64,000 bases of DNA, from NCBI RefSeq assembly GCF_020172085.1, contig NZ_JAIVAT010000007.1:62001-126000 (forward strand). Reading direction: 5' to 3'. This DNA comes from Rossellomorea aquimaris. GTDB lineage: Bacteria; Bacillota; Bacilli; Bacillales; Bacillaceae_B. The translations under genes were made by a program, and so were the position numbers. How positions within the stretch are numbered: position 1 is the stretch's first letter; each line of letters opens with the position of its first letter. The notes beneath the pieces are model-generated. The model was not told the DNA's origin. It saw only the letters and a program-made list of their open reading frames with translations, and ran no database searches. Positions 17,300-25,059 of this stretch are shown piece by piece.

Positions 17300-17842
17300 T
17301 TGAGAGAGGATCACGACCGATTGGAAGGGCTATATGAAACGTATTTCCATGATGTTTATCAGTACTTATTCTATTTCACTAACAATTCATCCGAAGCAGA
17401 GGATTTAACCCAAGATACCTTTATGAGAGTGTTTAAAAGTTATCACAGCTTCCGTAATCAATCCTCACTGAAAACATGGATCATTTCCATTGCTAAACGG
17501 ACGGCGATTGATCATTACCGAAAGAGAAAGCTCATCTCCCTTCTCCCGGATGTCCTTTTGAATTTACGAAAAAGTGAGGAAGGCATACCGGAAGAAGAGG
17601 TGGAGAAAAGCGAAGAGTGGCAGAGGGTTCAGGCGGCACTTTCCAAGTTGAAACCGGACTATCGGAATGTCGTCATCCTTAGGGGATTGAGAGAATACTC
17701 CGTCAAAGAAACGGCGGAAATCCTAGATTGCAAGCCTTCTAAAGTGAAAGTGGATTATCACAGGGCAATGAAGCAGTTAAAAAAAGAATTAGGACATTCC
17801 AATGAAGAGGCGGTGCTGGTAGATGAAAGAAAAATTCAATGA
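17300..17842 (+). CDS. ECF RNA polymerase sigma factor
   Basis: About 180 residues with sigma region 2 (LEGLYETYFHDVYQYLFYF, SEAEDLTQDTFMRVFKSY) and region 4 (LKPDYRNVVILRGLREYSVKETAEIL, then the recognition helix). TTG 17300 is chosen because AAGGGGGGAAGG precedes it, and because the earlier in-frame ATG at 17258 falls inside the promoter. The next gene overlaps by 20 bases and encodes a single-pass membrane protein, the typical sigma/anti-sigma pair. It probably recognises its own promoter at 17245-17271. The inducing stress is unknown. Confidence 0.88.
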   Translation: MREDHDRLEGLYETYFHDVYQYLFYFTNNSSEAEDLTQDTFMRVFKSYHSFRNQSSLKTWIISIAKRTAIDHYRKRKLISLLPDVLLNLRKSEEGIPEEEVEKSEEWQRVQAALSKLKPDYRNVVILRGLREYSVKETAEILDCKPSKVKVDYHRAMKQLKKELGHSNEEAVLVDERKIQ

Positions 17843-18977
17843 TGACATATTACAATCTTTGAAAAACCGACCAGACCTTGCTCCGCGCAAAGAATTTAAG
17901 AGCGAGTTGAAAACTAAACTATTTGAGGAGATAGATGGGCAAAAAAAGAGTGGGAGAAAAATGGGAAGATTGGTCCCGAATGTATTGGCTGCAGCCTTTA
18001 TATTGGCGGGGATATTCTTGACTTTCGAACTGATCGATGTTGAAAGGGACGGTCAAAATGCTTCAAAGGAGCAGGACGTCATCGTAGCTCCTACCCCAGA
18101 AGAGCCTACCGAGCTGGATGAGCCTACGGCAGATAAATTGATTGTAGAAGCGTTCAATCGATATGATACCGTCCTTAATGATGAAGGGATGGGTGAGACC
18201 TTTATCTATGAAGGTGAGTCCTATCGGTATATGAGTGAAGGATTTGATTCAGAAGAAAAAGTGATTCACTATCTATCAAAAAGCTTTACCCCGGATGCTG
18301 CCGAGAAGCTCATCGGGAACCATCCCTTCATTGTGTATAAAGGGAAATTGGCCCAGCCTGATGTAACTTTTGAACCTGGCAATGTATGGACCGACACCAC
18401 GGCAGTCAAAGTGAGGACGACAGAAGCCATGAGTGATGTGACATACGAAATACCGGTTTCGGAGGGGCTTGGGAGAGTCAATGTTCAAAGCTTCAGACTG
18501 GTTTTTGATGGAGGATGGAAGTTCAGTGTGAAGTTGCCATTTTCATTTAGAGAAGTAGAGAAAGAGACCAAAGAGTGGAACCTCACGTTGACACCAGAAG
18601 AAGAGGCGGTCTACCAGGAATTTTCCCAGGATCCAAGAGAAGAACATTTACACGGGTTATCACCCATCAGCATTGCAAAAATTTATGTCCAGGCAACGTT
18701 GGATGAAAGAGACGACCTGGTTTATGAAATGTACACAGACAGGGCAGGGTATGTACAGTGGAACAAGGAAGAAGACAAGAAGTTTCCTAAAGCGGACAGG
18801 GGGACAAAGGACCAAATTCTACGTCTCTTCAAAGGAATCGAAAACGGTGAATTTATTCAAACAGGTGATACGGATGGATATATTAAGTATGACAATGGTA
18901 GCGAAGGGGGTATGGGCTTTCAAATGGTCAAGGATGAAGACGGCTATTGGAGCGTAGGATTCATGCCGACTCAATAG
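17823..18977 (+). CDS. Single-pass membrane protein, probable anti-sigma partner
   Basis: A 384-residue protein: about 40 cytoplasmic residues, one membrane segment at about 48-65 (VLAAAFILAGIFLTFELI), an acidic Pro/Glu linker (about 80-105) and a 280-residue extracytoplasmic part. The first gene overlap, position and topology are those of a regulator that holds its sigma factor at the membrane. The cytoplasmic part lacks a clear zinc-binding anti-sigma (HxxxCxxC) motif, so the mechanism is not the classical one. The extracytoplasmic domain is not one I recognise. Function is inferred from context. Confidence 0.6.
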   Translation: MKEKFNDDILQSLKNRPDLAPRKEFKSELKTKLFEEIDGQKKSGRKMGRLVPNVLAAAFILAGIFLTFELIDVERDGQNASKEQDVIVAPTPEEPTELDEPTADKLIVEAFNRYDTVLNDEGMGETFIYEGESYRYMSEGFDSEEKVIHYLSKSFTPDAAEKLIGNHPFIVYKGKLAQPDVTFEPGNVWTDTTAVKVRTTEAMSDVTYEIPVSEGLGRVNVQSFRLVFDGGWKFSVKLPFSFREVEKETKEWNLTLTPEEEAVYQEFSQDPREEHLHGLSPISIAKIYVQATLDERDDLVYEMYTDRAGYVQWNKEEDKKFPKADRGTKDQILRLFKGIENGEFIQTGDTDGYIKYDNGSEGGMGFQMVKDEDGYWSVGFMPTQ

Positions 18978-19271
18978 AGTGCATGAACCTGGGATTAAAT
19001 AGAGTAAGTAAGTCAATATATTCTAAAACACGAACAGTAAAAGTAGTATGTTGTTTGGGACAGAAGGTGCTCAACTCACATATAGCGAAAAGTGGTACCT
19101 TGAGTGATTGGAAAGGGAGCAAAATAAAGGAAATTAAAATAGAGCTGCTTAAAATGGGTATTTTGTCACATTCCATTAGAGTAGCTCTTTTGTCATGGCT
19201 TATTGAATAGGTATATAATAGAGAGTATACGAGTATAGTAGTCAAGAAGAAATAAAAAGGGGGCTAGATGA
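18978..19271. other. Intergenic region with degraded type B remnant
   Basis: No gene is supported here. A stretch around 19058-19106 (GGACAGAAGGTGCTCAACTC and a following AAGTGGTACCTTGAG) resembles a decayed type B repeat half. The terminator at 19141-19192 and AT-rich promoter-like DNA before 19272 make up the rest. Confidence 0.4.
19141..19192 (+). terminator. Possible terminator of the sigma/anti-sigma unit
   Basis: AGAGCTGCT pairs with AGTAGCTCT (one G-U pair) over a long loop, followed by TTTT. Confidence 0.5.
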
Positions 19272-19571
19272 ATGATCAGATTGTCCAGGACAAAGAGAGT
19301 CATGTTACTCGGTTTCGCAATCATCCTCATAATAGTAGCCAACCGGATTTCCACTGTACAGCACCTGACGGCAAGAATCGCCACCAACCTCTATGTGAGC
19401 CTTAAATACAAGGATCTGGATCTGGAATACCAAAACGTCGAATTTTCACCCCAGTTTGGAGATTACTCTGTCGCATATAAGGACAAGGATGGAAAAGTAT
19501 ATGGATTCATGGTCACCCCTAAGTCAATGCCCGTCATCATTCTTCACGATCCTCTCAGTGAGACACCTTAA
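19272..19571 (+). CDS. Small single-pass membrane protein, unknown function
   Basis: A 99-residue protein with a basic N-terminus, one hydrophobic segment (about 9-25) and a soluble part rich in Tyr and Asp (YVSLKYKDLDLEYQNVEF). Codon use and a GGGGG ribosome site before the ATG support a real gene. It resembles the small Bacillus proteins grouped under DUF3139-type names, but I am not certain. It is a single-gene unit between the ECF operon and the TPP riboswitch. Confidence 0.6.
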   Translation: MIRLSRTKRVMLLGFAIILIIVANRISTVQHLTARIATNLYVSLKYKDLDLEYQNVEFSPQFGDYSVAYKDKDGKVYGFMVTPKSMPVIILHDPLSETP

Positions 19572-19639
19572 GGAAAAGAGCCTTTCGACCTTTTAATCTA
19601 TCATTTTTGATGTATAATAAAGCATAATAACTTCATAAA

Positions 19640-19735
19640 CGTTACCACAAGGGGAGCGAAAGCTGAGATTGAACAATGTGTTCTGACCCTCTGAACCTGT
19701 TAGTTAGGACTAGCGTAGGGATGTGGAAGATACGC
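19640..19735 (+). ncRNA. TPP riboswitch (thi box)
   Basis: The conserved thi-element segments are all present in order: ACCACAAGGGGAGC, GCTGAGAT, GACCCTCTGAACCTG, TAGGACTAGCGTAGGGA, then TGTGG. It binds thiamine pyrophosphate in the nascent RNA and lowers expression of the downstream thiT gene. Confidence 0.95.
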
Positions 19736-19765
19736 CTCTTTGTGCGTGTTTTAATTCATGCATTC

Positions 19766-19808
19766 ATCCTCCTTATGGTTTCGTTTTATTACATGAGGAG
19801 GATTTTTT
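19766..19808 (+). terminator. RBS-sequestering terminator hairpin of the TPP switch
   Basis: ATCCTCCT (19766-19773) pairs with AGGAGGAT (19796-19803), followed by six T that run straight into the thiT ATG. The 3' arm is the ribosome binding site itself, so the hairpin can both stop transcription and hide the RBS. Confidence 0.75.
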
Positions 19809-20405
19809 ATGAAACACACTCGACTTATTGTATTGCTTGAAGCGTCATTGATGGCAGCCTTCGCCGTCATCCTTGATATGCTGCCCTCTATTAAGCTATC
19901 ACCAAGTATCTCCATTTCCATTGCCATGGTTCCAATCTTTCTATTGTCCTATCGAAGGGGCTGGAAAGCGGGACTGACAGGGGGCTTCTTATGGGGAATC
20001 CTGCAGATCGCCCTAGGGGATGCCTGGATAGCAACGCCGGTTCAAATGGTGATCGAATACTTCATTGCCTTTGCTTTTATCGGTTTCGCGGGGATGTTTG
20101 CCGGGAAGATACAGGATTCATTAGGAGACAGTCGTCGATCCAAAGCGATTCTATGGGTTGTGATCGCTACATTTGTAGGAAGTCTCGCCCGCTATTTCTG
20201 GCATTTCATCGCAGGTTTCGTGTTCTTTGCCGAATATGCACCGGATGATATGTCTCCATTGCTCTTCTCTTTCATTGCGAATGGTATCACAATGCTTGGG
20301 TCGGCTCTGTTGTGCTCCATTGTGTTGGCGATCATCACCAATATAGCACCAAGACTGATTAAAGTACGGACACATCAACATGATATCAGCCGAAAGGCTT
20401 CATAG
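19809..20405 (+). CDS. thiT: Thiamine ECF transporter S component ThiT
   Basis: A 198-residue membrane protein with six hydrophobic segments, matching ThiT/YuaJ in length and in the conserved segments (LEASLMAAFAVILDMLPSIK near the N-terminus; GGFLWGILQIALGD; and the WHFIAGFVFFAEYAP stretch that holds thiamine-binding aromatics). It captures thiamine and works with the shared ECF module (EcfA, EcfA', EcfT) encoded elsewhere. The TPP riboswitch directly upstream confirms the substrate. Its RBS is inside the expression-platform hairpin. Confidence 0.95.
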   Translation: MKHTRLIVLLEASLMAAFAVILDMLPSIKLSPSISISIAMVPIFLLSYRRGWKAGLTGGFLWGILQIALGDAWIATPVQMVIEYFIAFAFIGFAGMFAGKIQDSLGDSRRSKAILWVVIATFVGSLARYFWHFIAGFVFFAEYAPDDMSPLLFSFIANGITMLGSALLCSIVLAIITNIAPRLIKVRTHQHDISRKAS

Positions 20406-20412
20406 AAACAAC

Positions 20413-20447
20413 AAGACTGGTCCATTCCAAAAGGCCGGTCTTTTTTT
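20413..20447 (+). terminator. Intrinsic terminator of thiT
   Basis: AAGACTGG (20413-20420) pairs with CCGGTCTT (20435-20442), followed by TTTTT. Confidence 0.85.
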
Positions 20448-20551
20448 GTCAATACACCCCAAGTCTTAGAGTAATTTACTTCTACGGCTTCTGTTGAATA
20501 AACGGGCCTTTTTCTATACTGAAGATACGATGATTGTCAGGAGTGAGTCGA

Positions 20552-21151
20552 ATGTCAGATTGGATCTTGAATATAGCGGAAGAGTGGGGGATTTGGGGTG
20601 TATTGTTTTCTCTATTTATTGAAGGAAGTGCTTTTCCTTTTGTGGGCACATTTTTTATCGTGACGATGGGATTCATCCTGGACTTAACGTGGGTGGAAAT
20701 CGGGATTATTTCGGTTGTGGGAAGCCTTCTATACACAGTGGGAAGTTATATTCCATTTTACATCAGTTTGAAACTGGGGGATAAATTGGAGGAGAAGCTA
20801 CATCCCAAGAAGCTGGAAAAGCTTAGGGCAGCCCGTCAAAAATTCAATCGTTATGGAATATGGAGCGTAGCGATTGCGAGTCCACTTCATATAGGGAATG
20901 TCATCCCATTCCTTGCGGGCATGGCGAAAATGGATGTGAAGGCCTATTCCCTCCTCACGATGCTCGGTATTGCTCCATCCACTTTTCTGTTTTTGAGTAT
21001 TGGACAGTTATATGAGGGAGAGAAAGAAGTGATCCTTAAAATGATGGAGGACTATCAAGTGGTGGCCTTTATCGTTTTTGTCATCATAACGGGTTTGTAC
21101 GTCGTTTTAAAAAGGAAGAAGAAGAGAAGGGTGTACACGAAAAATCACTAA
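20552..21151 (+). CDS. DedA-family membrane protein
   Basis: About 199 residues. The N-terminal LFSLFIEGSAFPFVGTFFIV and the later GNVIPFLAGMAKM are DedA/VTT-domain segments, with re-entrant hydrophobic hairpins and about four membrane segments. DedA proteins move lipid carriers such as undecaprenyl phosphate or phosphatidylethanolamine across the membrane. The ATG at 20552 is chosen because AGGAG lies 8 bases upstream. The substrate is not assignable; the usual arginine before the glycine-rich motif is replaced here (SPLHIGN). Confidence 0.82.
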   Translation: MSDWILNIAEEWGIWGVLFSLFIEGSAFPFVGTFFIVTMGFILDLTWVEIGIISVVGSLLYTVGSYIPFYISLKLGDKLEEKLHPKKLEKLRAARQKFNRYGIWSVAIASPLHIGNVIPFLAGMAKMDVKAYSLLTMLGIAPSTFLFLSIGQLYEGEKEVILKMMEDYQVVAFIVFVIITGLYVVLKRKKKRRVYTKNH

Positions 21152-21378
21152 TGGGATTGGAGATGTGTCGTCAAGAGGACCACAAATACTGAGAAACAAT
21201 TCATAAGCCTTACATAAGGGGGGACAAGGTCCTGAATATTGGACTGTTTATACCCCAAATCACCCCCGTTCCCTCTCCCTAGATTAAATCTACGTAAAAT
21301 CCTGCCGTTCCTCATTGCTTACACCACGTCTTTCCTATAAACTAGACCTATTCAAAAAAGCGCGTGTGGTGAAATCGT

Positions 21379-22140
21379 ATGGAAGCAAAAATGATAAGAA
21401 GATATGACATTATGGAGGTCAGCCTGCTGGCAGGTAAAATCATGCTGCAAAGCGGTGCAGAGACCTATCGCGTCGAGGATACGATGATGCGGATTGCTGC
21501 TTCTTATGGGATAACAGAATCCCACAGCTATGTGACGCCTACTGGAATCATCTTCTCGATTGAAACCTCGGAACCGACAAAAACAAAGCTGATCCGAATC
21601 AACGAGAGGTCAACGGATCTTGAGAAAGTGACCCTCGTGAATAGTATCTCGCGGCAAATCAGCCAAGGGCATCTGACCCTTGAAGAAGCATACAATGCCC
21701 TTGAGAAGTTGGATCAGTCCGACTTATCATACACTTTCCTGATCCAGGTGGTGGCGGCAGCCATTGCAAGTGGATGTTTTCTCATCATGTTCCAGGGGGG
21801 ATGGAAGGACTTCTTACCGGCACTGATCACAGGGGGGATCGGGTTTACAAGCGTGATTCATTTACATCGCCTCGTTCCGATCAAGTTCTTTGCCGAGTTC
21901 CTTGCCTCCTTCATCATCGGAATGGTGTCATTCGGGTTTGTCCATCTCGGAGTGGGGCAGGAGTTGGATAAGATCATCATTGGCTCCGTCATGCCGCTGG
22001 TTCCAGGTCTCCTGATTACCAATGCTGTCAGGGATTTAATGGCGGGGCATTTAGTATCGGGCCTGTCAAAGGGCGCGGAAGCCTTCTTAACCGCGTTTGC
22101 CATCGGAACGGGTATTGCCGTTGTGTTTACTTTAACGTAA
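21379..22140 (+). CDS. Threonine/serine exporter, ThrE N-terminal half (YjjP-like)
   Basis: A 253-residue protein: a soluble N-terminal part with the LAGKIMLQSGAETYRVEDTM segment typical of DUF1212/YjjP, then five hydrophobic segments. In corynebacteria ThrE carries both halves in one chain; here the C-terminal half is the next gene, 34 bases away. Together they would form an amino- or organic-acid exporter in the cell membrane. The RBS is weak (GGTGA). Confidence 0.88.
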   Translation: MEAKMIRRYDIMEVSLLAGKIMLQSGAETYRVEDTMMRIAASYGITESHSYVTPTGIIFSIETSEPTKTKLIRINERSTDLEKVTLVNSISRQISQGHLTLEEAYNALEKLDQSDLSYTFLIQVVAAAIASGCFLIMFQGGWKDFLPALITGGIGFTSVIHLHRLVPIKFFAEFLASFIIGMVSFGFVHLGVGQELDKIIIGSVMPLVPGLLITNAVRDLMAGHLVSGLSKGAEAFLTAFAIGTGIAVVFTLT

Positions 22141-22174
22141 GAGTGTATGTCATATAAGGAAAGGGTGAAAAGGG

Positions 22175-22630
22175 ATGCTCATCATCGAACAATTAGTGAC
22201 CAGCTTCATTTCCGCCGCCGCATTCGGGATTATCTTTAACGCTCCAAAGCAGTCCCTCTTCAAATGCGGAATTGTTGGAATGCTGGGGTGGATCATCTAC
22301 ATACTCATGAGTTTAAATGAAGCCGATACTGTACTTGCCACGTTATTGGCCTCCTTTGTCGTGGCGGTGGTCAGTCAGGTGTTTGCGAAAATGTACAAAA
22401 CCCCGGTCATCATCTTCTCTGTCGCCGGGATCATCCCTCTCGTACCCGGCGGACTTGCGTATGATGCCATGAGAAACTTCGTACAAAACGACTACAATGC
22501 CGCCATCAACCTGGCAGCCAAAGCGTTCATGATCTCAGGCTCCATCGCCATCGGGCTCATCTTCTCCGAAGTCATCAACCAGGTCATCCGAAACGCACGC
22601 CTGAACGCCAGCGCAAGAAGAATGAGATAG
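22175..22630 (+). CDS. Threonine/serine exporter, ThrE C-terminal half (YjjB-like)
   Basis: A 151-residue membrane protein with four or five hydrophobic segments and the IPLVPGG motif (about residue 88) shared with the C-terminal half of ThrE (DUF3815/YjjB). It pairs with the preceding YjjP-like gene as the second half of a split transporter. AAGGGTGAAAAGGG precedes the ATG. Confidence 0.88.
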   Translation: MLIIEQLVTSFISAAAFGIIFNAPKQSLFKCGIVGMLGWIIYILMSLNEADTVLATLLASFVVAVVSQVFAKMYKTPVIIFSVAGIIPLVPGGLAYDAMRNFVQNDYNAAINLAAKAFMISGSIAIGLIFSEVINQVIRNARLNASARRMR

Positions 22631-22637
22631 AGGGACG

Positions 22638-22668
22638 GACCTTGCTTTTTGTGGGGTCTTTTTTTTAT
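22638..22668 (+). terminator. Probable intrinsic terminator of the ThrE-type pair
   Basis: GGACC pairs with GGGTC around a T-rich loop, followed by eight T. Confidence 0.55.
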
Positions 22669-22742
22669 TCCGTCACTTCCGTGTAACCATTCATCCCTCT
22701 TGACGTCTAATCAACAAATAGGACATATAGGAGGGTCATGCT

Positions 22743-24893
22743 ATGAGTAAGAAATCGTATCTGCTCATTGTTCTTGGTGTTGTTCTTCTGGTTGGTATCG
22801 GAGTGTTCATGTACAGTCAAAGACCTGTGGTGAAGGCGGAGGGGAAATGGGCGGGAAATCTCCTCATAATGGAGAATGACTCGTGGAATCTACAATTTTC
22901 TACTCCGCTTAAGAAAGACACCGTGACGCCGCAAAACATTTATGTGAAAGATTCCGATGGGCGGGATGTCAATGTCATACTAAAGCTCAGTGAAGACCGC
23001 CATTCATTGCAGGTGCTCGCACCGAATGAAGGGTATCCTCTTAAACCTCAAGCATTCACACTTCATATTTCTCCAAACGTGAAAACCAAATGGGGATTAT
23101 CATACACCGGGGACACAGAGATCCCTTTTGCTGTCACCTCTCATATGCCAAGCATTCAATCAGGGGAAGCCCTGACGAAATACTTCAAGGACGTTTTAAA
23201 ATTGAATAAGGAAAGTCCGAGGTTTTCTCTGTTTGGAAGGGAAGAGAAAATGGAGTCTGCGTCTTCAGAGGACAGCGCTTCAGGTGAATCCGATTTTTCA
23301 ACAACGAATAATCAGGTTCAAGGCGTTGACGAGGGGGATTTGGTCAAGACTGATGGGAAGTACATCTATCAATTGATCGATCGGAAGCTGTTGATTACAA
23401 AGGTGAAGCCTGAGATGGAAAGGATATCGACGATTTCGTTCGAAGAACATGTGCAGCCGCAGCATCTTTTTTTGAATGGAGACCAAGTGCTTGTCATCGG
23501 AAACAGCTGGTCACCACCTCTTAAGGAGGGTGATCAAGGTAGCCAGTCTAAGATTCTGCCGGTAGAGGGTATGACGGTGGCGCTCTTGTATGATGTATCG
23601 AATAAAGATAAGCCGTCCCTTCAAAGAAAGGTAGAGCTTGAAGGTCAGTATAAAGCTTCTAGGAAAGTGGATTCTACTGTCTACCTGATTTCCAGTATGT
23701 ATCCAAACTACTGGATGCTTGAACGGGATGCCGACCTTGATGTAAGACCGAGGGTAAGTGATAGTTTGACGGGGGATGATGCGGAGCCGATTCCTTTCGA
23801 GAGCATCAAGTATTTTCCGAAATCCACTTCTCCAAACTATACCTTATTGACAGCATTGGATATGGAAAATCCGAAAGCTCCCCTTGCCGTCAGTTCTTAT
23901 CTTGGAGGGGGAGAGGCAGTGTATATGTCGAAAGAAAATCTGTATATCGCTGTAGAAAAATACGAGGGGCGGGATTCTCTTAATACGAACATATATAAAT
24001 TTGCCGTTCATGATGGAGAAATCACATACGCCTCATCAGGAAAGGTAGAGGGAAGGACGTTAAACCAATTCTCTATGGATGAGCACAAGGGATATTTTCG
24101 AATTGCCACGACGGATGGAGAAGTGTGGAGCAATGACTCGCCATCGTCCAATGCTCTCTATATATTAGATGAAAACATGAAAAACGTAGGAGAAGTAAAG
24201 GATTTAGCACGGGGGGAGAAGATCTATTCTGTCCGGTTCATGGGAGACAAAGCATATATGGTCACCTTTAAACAAGTCGACCCGTTATTCGTCATCGATA
24301 CGGAAGATCCAACACATCCAAAAGTGTTGGGGGAATTGAAGATCCCTGGTTTCAGTACCTACCTTCACCCGATAGACGATCGGCATCTGATCGGATTCGG
24401 ATATGATACGAAAGTGATCAACGATGGCAAGGATACCAATATCGAACCGAGAATCACTCGGAAGGGGATGAAAATGTCGTTATTTGATATTACGGATTTT
24501 CATCATCCGAAAGAAACGGACACCGAAATCATCGGAGGGGCCGGGACCCATTCCAACTTGCTCGAGGACCACAAAGCCCTGCTTCACGAGCCTTCAAGAA
24601 ATCTATATGGCTTTCCGGTCTCTGTTTACAATGAAAAGGAGGGAAGCCAGCACGAACTGGATTTCGACTATCAAGGTGCCCTTCTTTATGAAATCACCCC
24701 TGAAAAAGGGATTGTGTTGAAATCGAAGCTCACGGATGAAGGAAGCAAAGACAAAGAATACTACGAACAGTGGGAAGACCAGATCCAAAGACTGCTCTAT
24801 ATTGATGATCAGCTCTATACCGTTTCGAATCACTCTATTACTTCTTACTCGTTGGGTGATTACAAAAAGACAGACTCCATTGAGATAAACTAA
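22743..24893 (+). CDS. Membrane-anchored beta-propeller protein with Ig-like N-terminal domain
   Basis: A 716-residue exported protein. A signal anchor (about 5-25) is followed by a Big_5/SbsA-like Ig domain (about 45-130) and then a large C-terminal beta-propeller region that opens with the family segment NNQVQGVDEGDLVKTDGKYI (about 187-206). These secreted proteins are common in Bacillus and archaea; their function is unknown, with protein-protein or polysaccharide contact at the surface most likely. Single-gene unit with AGGAGGGTC before the ATG and its own terminator. Confidence 0.82.
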   Translation: MSKKSYLLIVLGVVLLVGIGVFMYSQRPVVKAEGKWAGNLLIMENDSWNLQFSTPLKKDTVTPQNIYVKDSDGRDVNVILKLSEDRHSLQVLAPNEGYPLKPQAFTLHISPNVKTKWGLSYTGDTEIPFAVTSHMPSIQSGEALTKYFKDVLKLNKESPRFSLFGREEKMESASSEDSASGESDFSTTNNQVQGVDEGDLVKTDGKYIYQLIDRKLLITKVKPEMERISTISFEEHVQPQHLFLNGDQVLVIGNSWSPPLKEGDQGSQSKILPVEGMTVALLYDVSNKDKPSLQRKVELEGQYKASRKVDSTVYLISSMYPNYWMLERDADLDVRPRVSDSLTGDDAEPIPFESIKYFPKSTSPNYTLLTALDMENPKAPLAVSSYLGGGEAVYMSKENLYIAVEKYEGRDSLNTNIYKFAVHDGEITYASSGKVEGRTLNQFSMDEHKGYFRIATTDGEVWSNDSPSSNALYILDENMKNVGEVKDLARGEKIYSVRFMGDKAYMVTFKQVDPLFVIDTEDPTHPKVLGELKIPGFSTYLHPIDDRHLIGFGYDTKVINDGKDTNIEPRITRKGMKMSLFDITDFHHPKETDTEIIGGAGTHSNLLEDHKALLHEPSRNLYGFPVSVYNEKEGSQHELDFDYQGALLYEITPEKGIVLKSKLTDEGSKDKEYYEQWEDQIQRLLYIDDQLYTVSNHSITSYSLGDYKKTDSIEIN

Positions 24894-24905
24894 AGAATGG
24901 ACAGA

Positions 24906-24937
24906 AGAGGCCGCGAAATGTAGTGGTCTCTTTTTTG
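24906..24937 (+). terminator. Intrinsic terminator of the beta-propeller gene
   Basis: GAGGCC (24907-24912) pairs with GGTCTC (24925-24930), followed by six T. Confidence 0.8.
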
Positions 24938-25059
24938 TATACATGACATAGAGCGTTTCTCAAAGGAATAACAGGTGCTTCCAACTACCCCCCTGCATAA
25001 AAAAACGATATGATGATACATATAAATAATGGCAGATATTTGTTTAGAGGGGTGTTCGT

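Noticed and set aside
21152-21378. Possible regulatory RNA upstream of the ThrE-type genes
   Set aside because: No convincing conserved motif or stem; nothing supported in this stretch.
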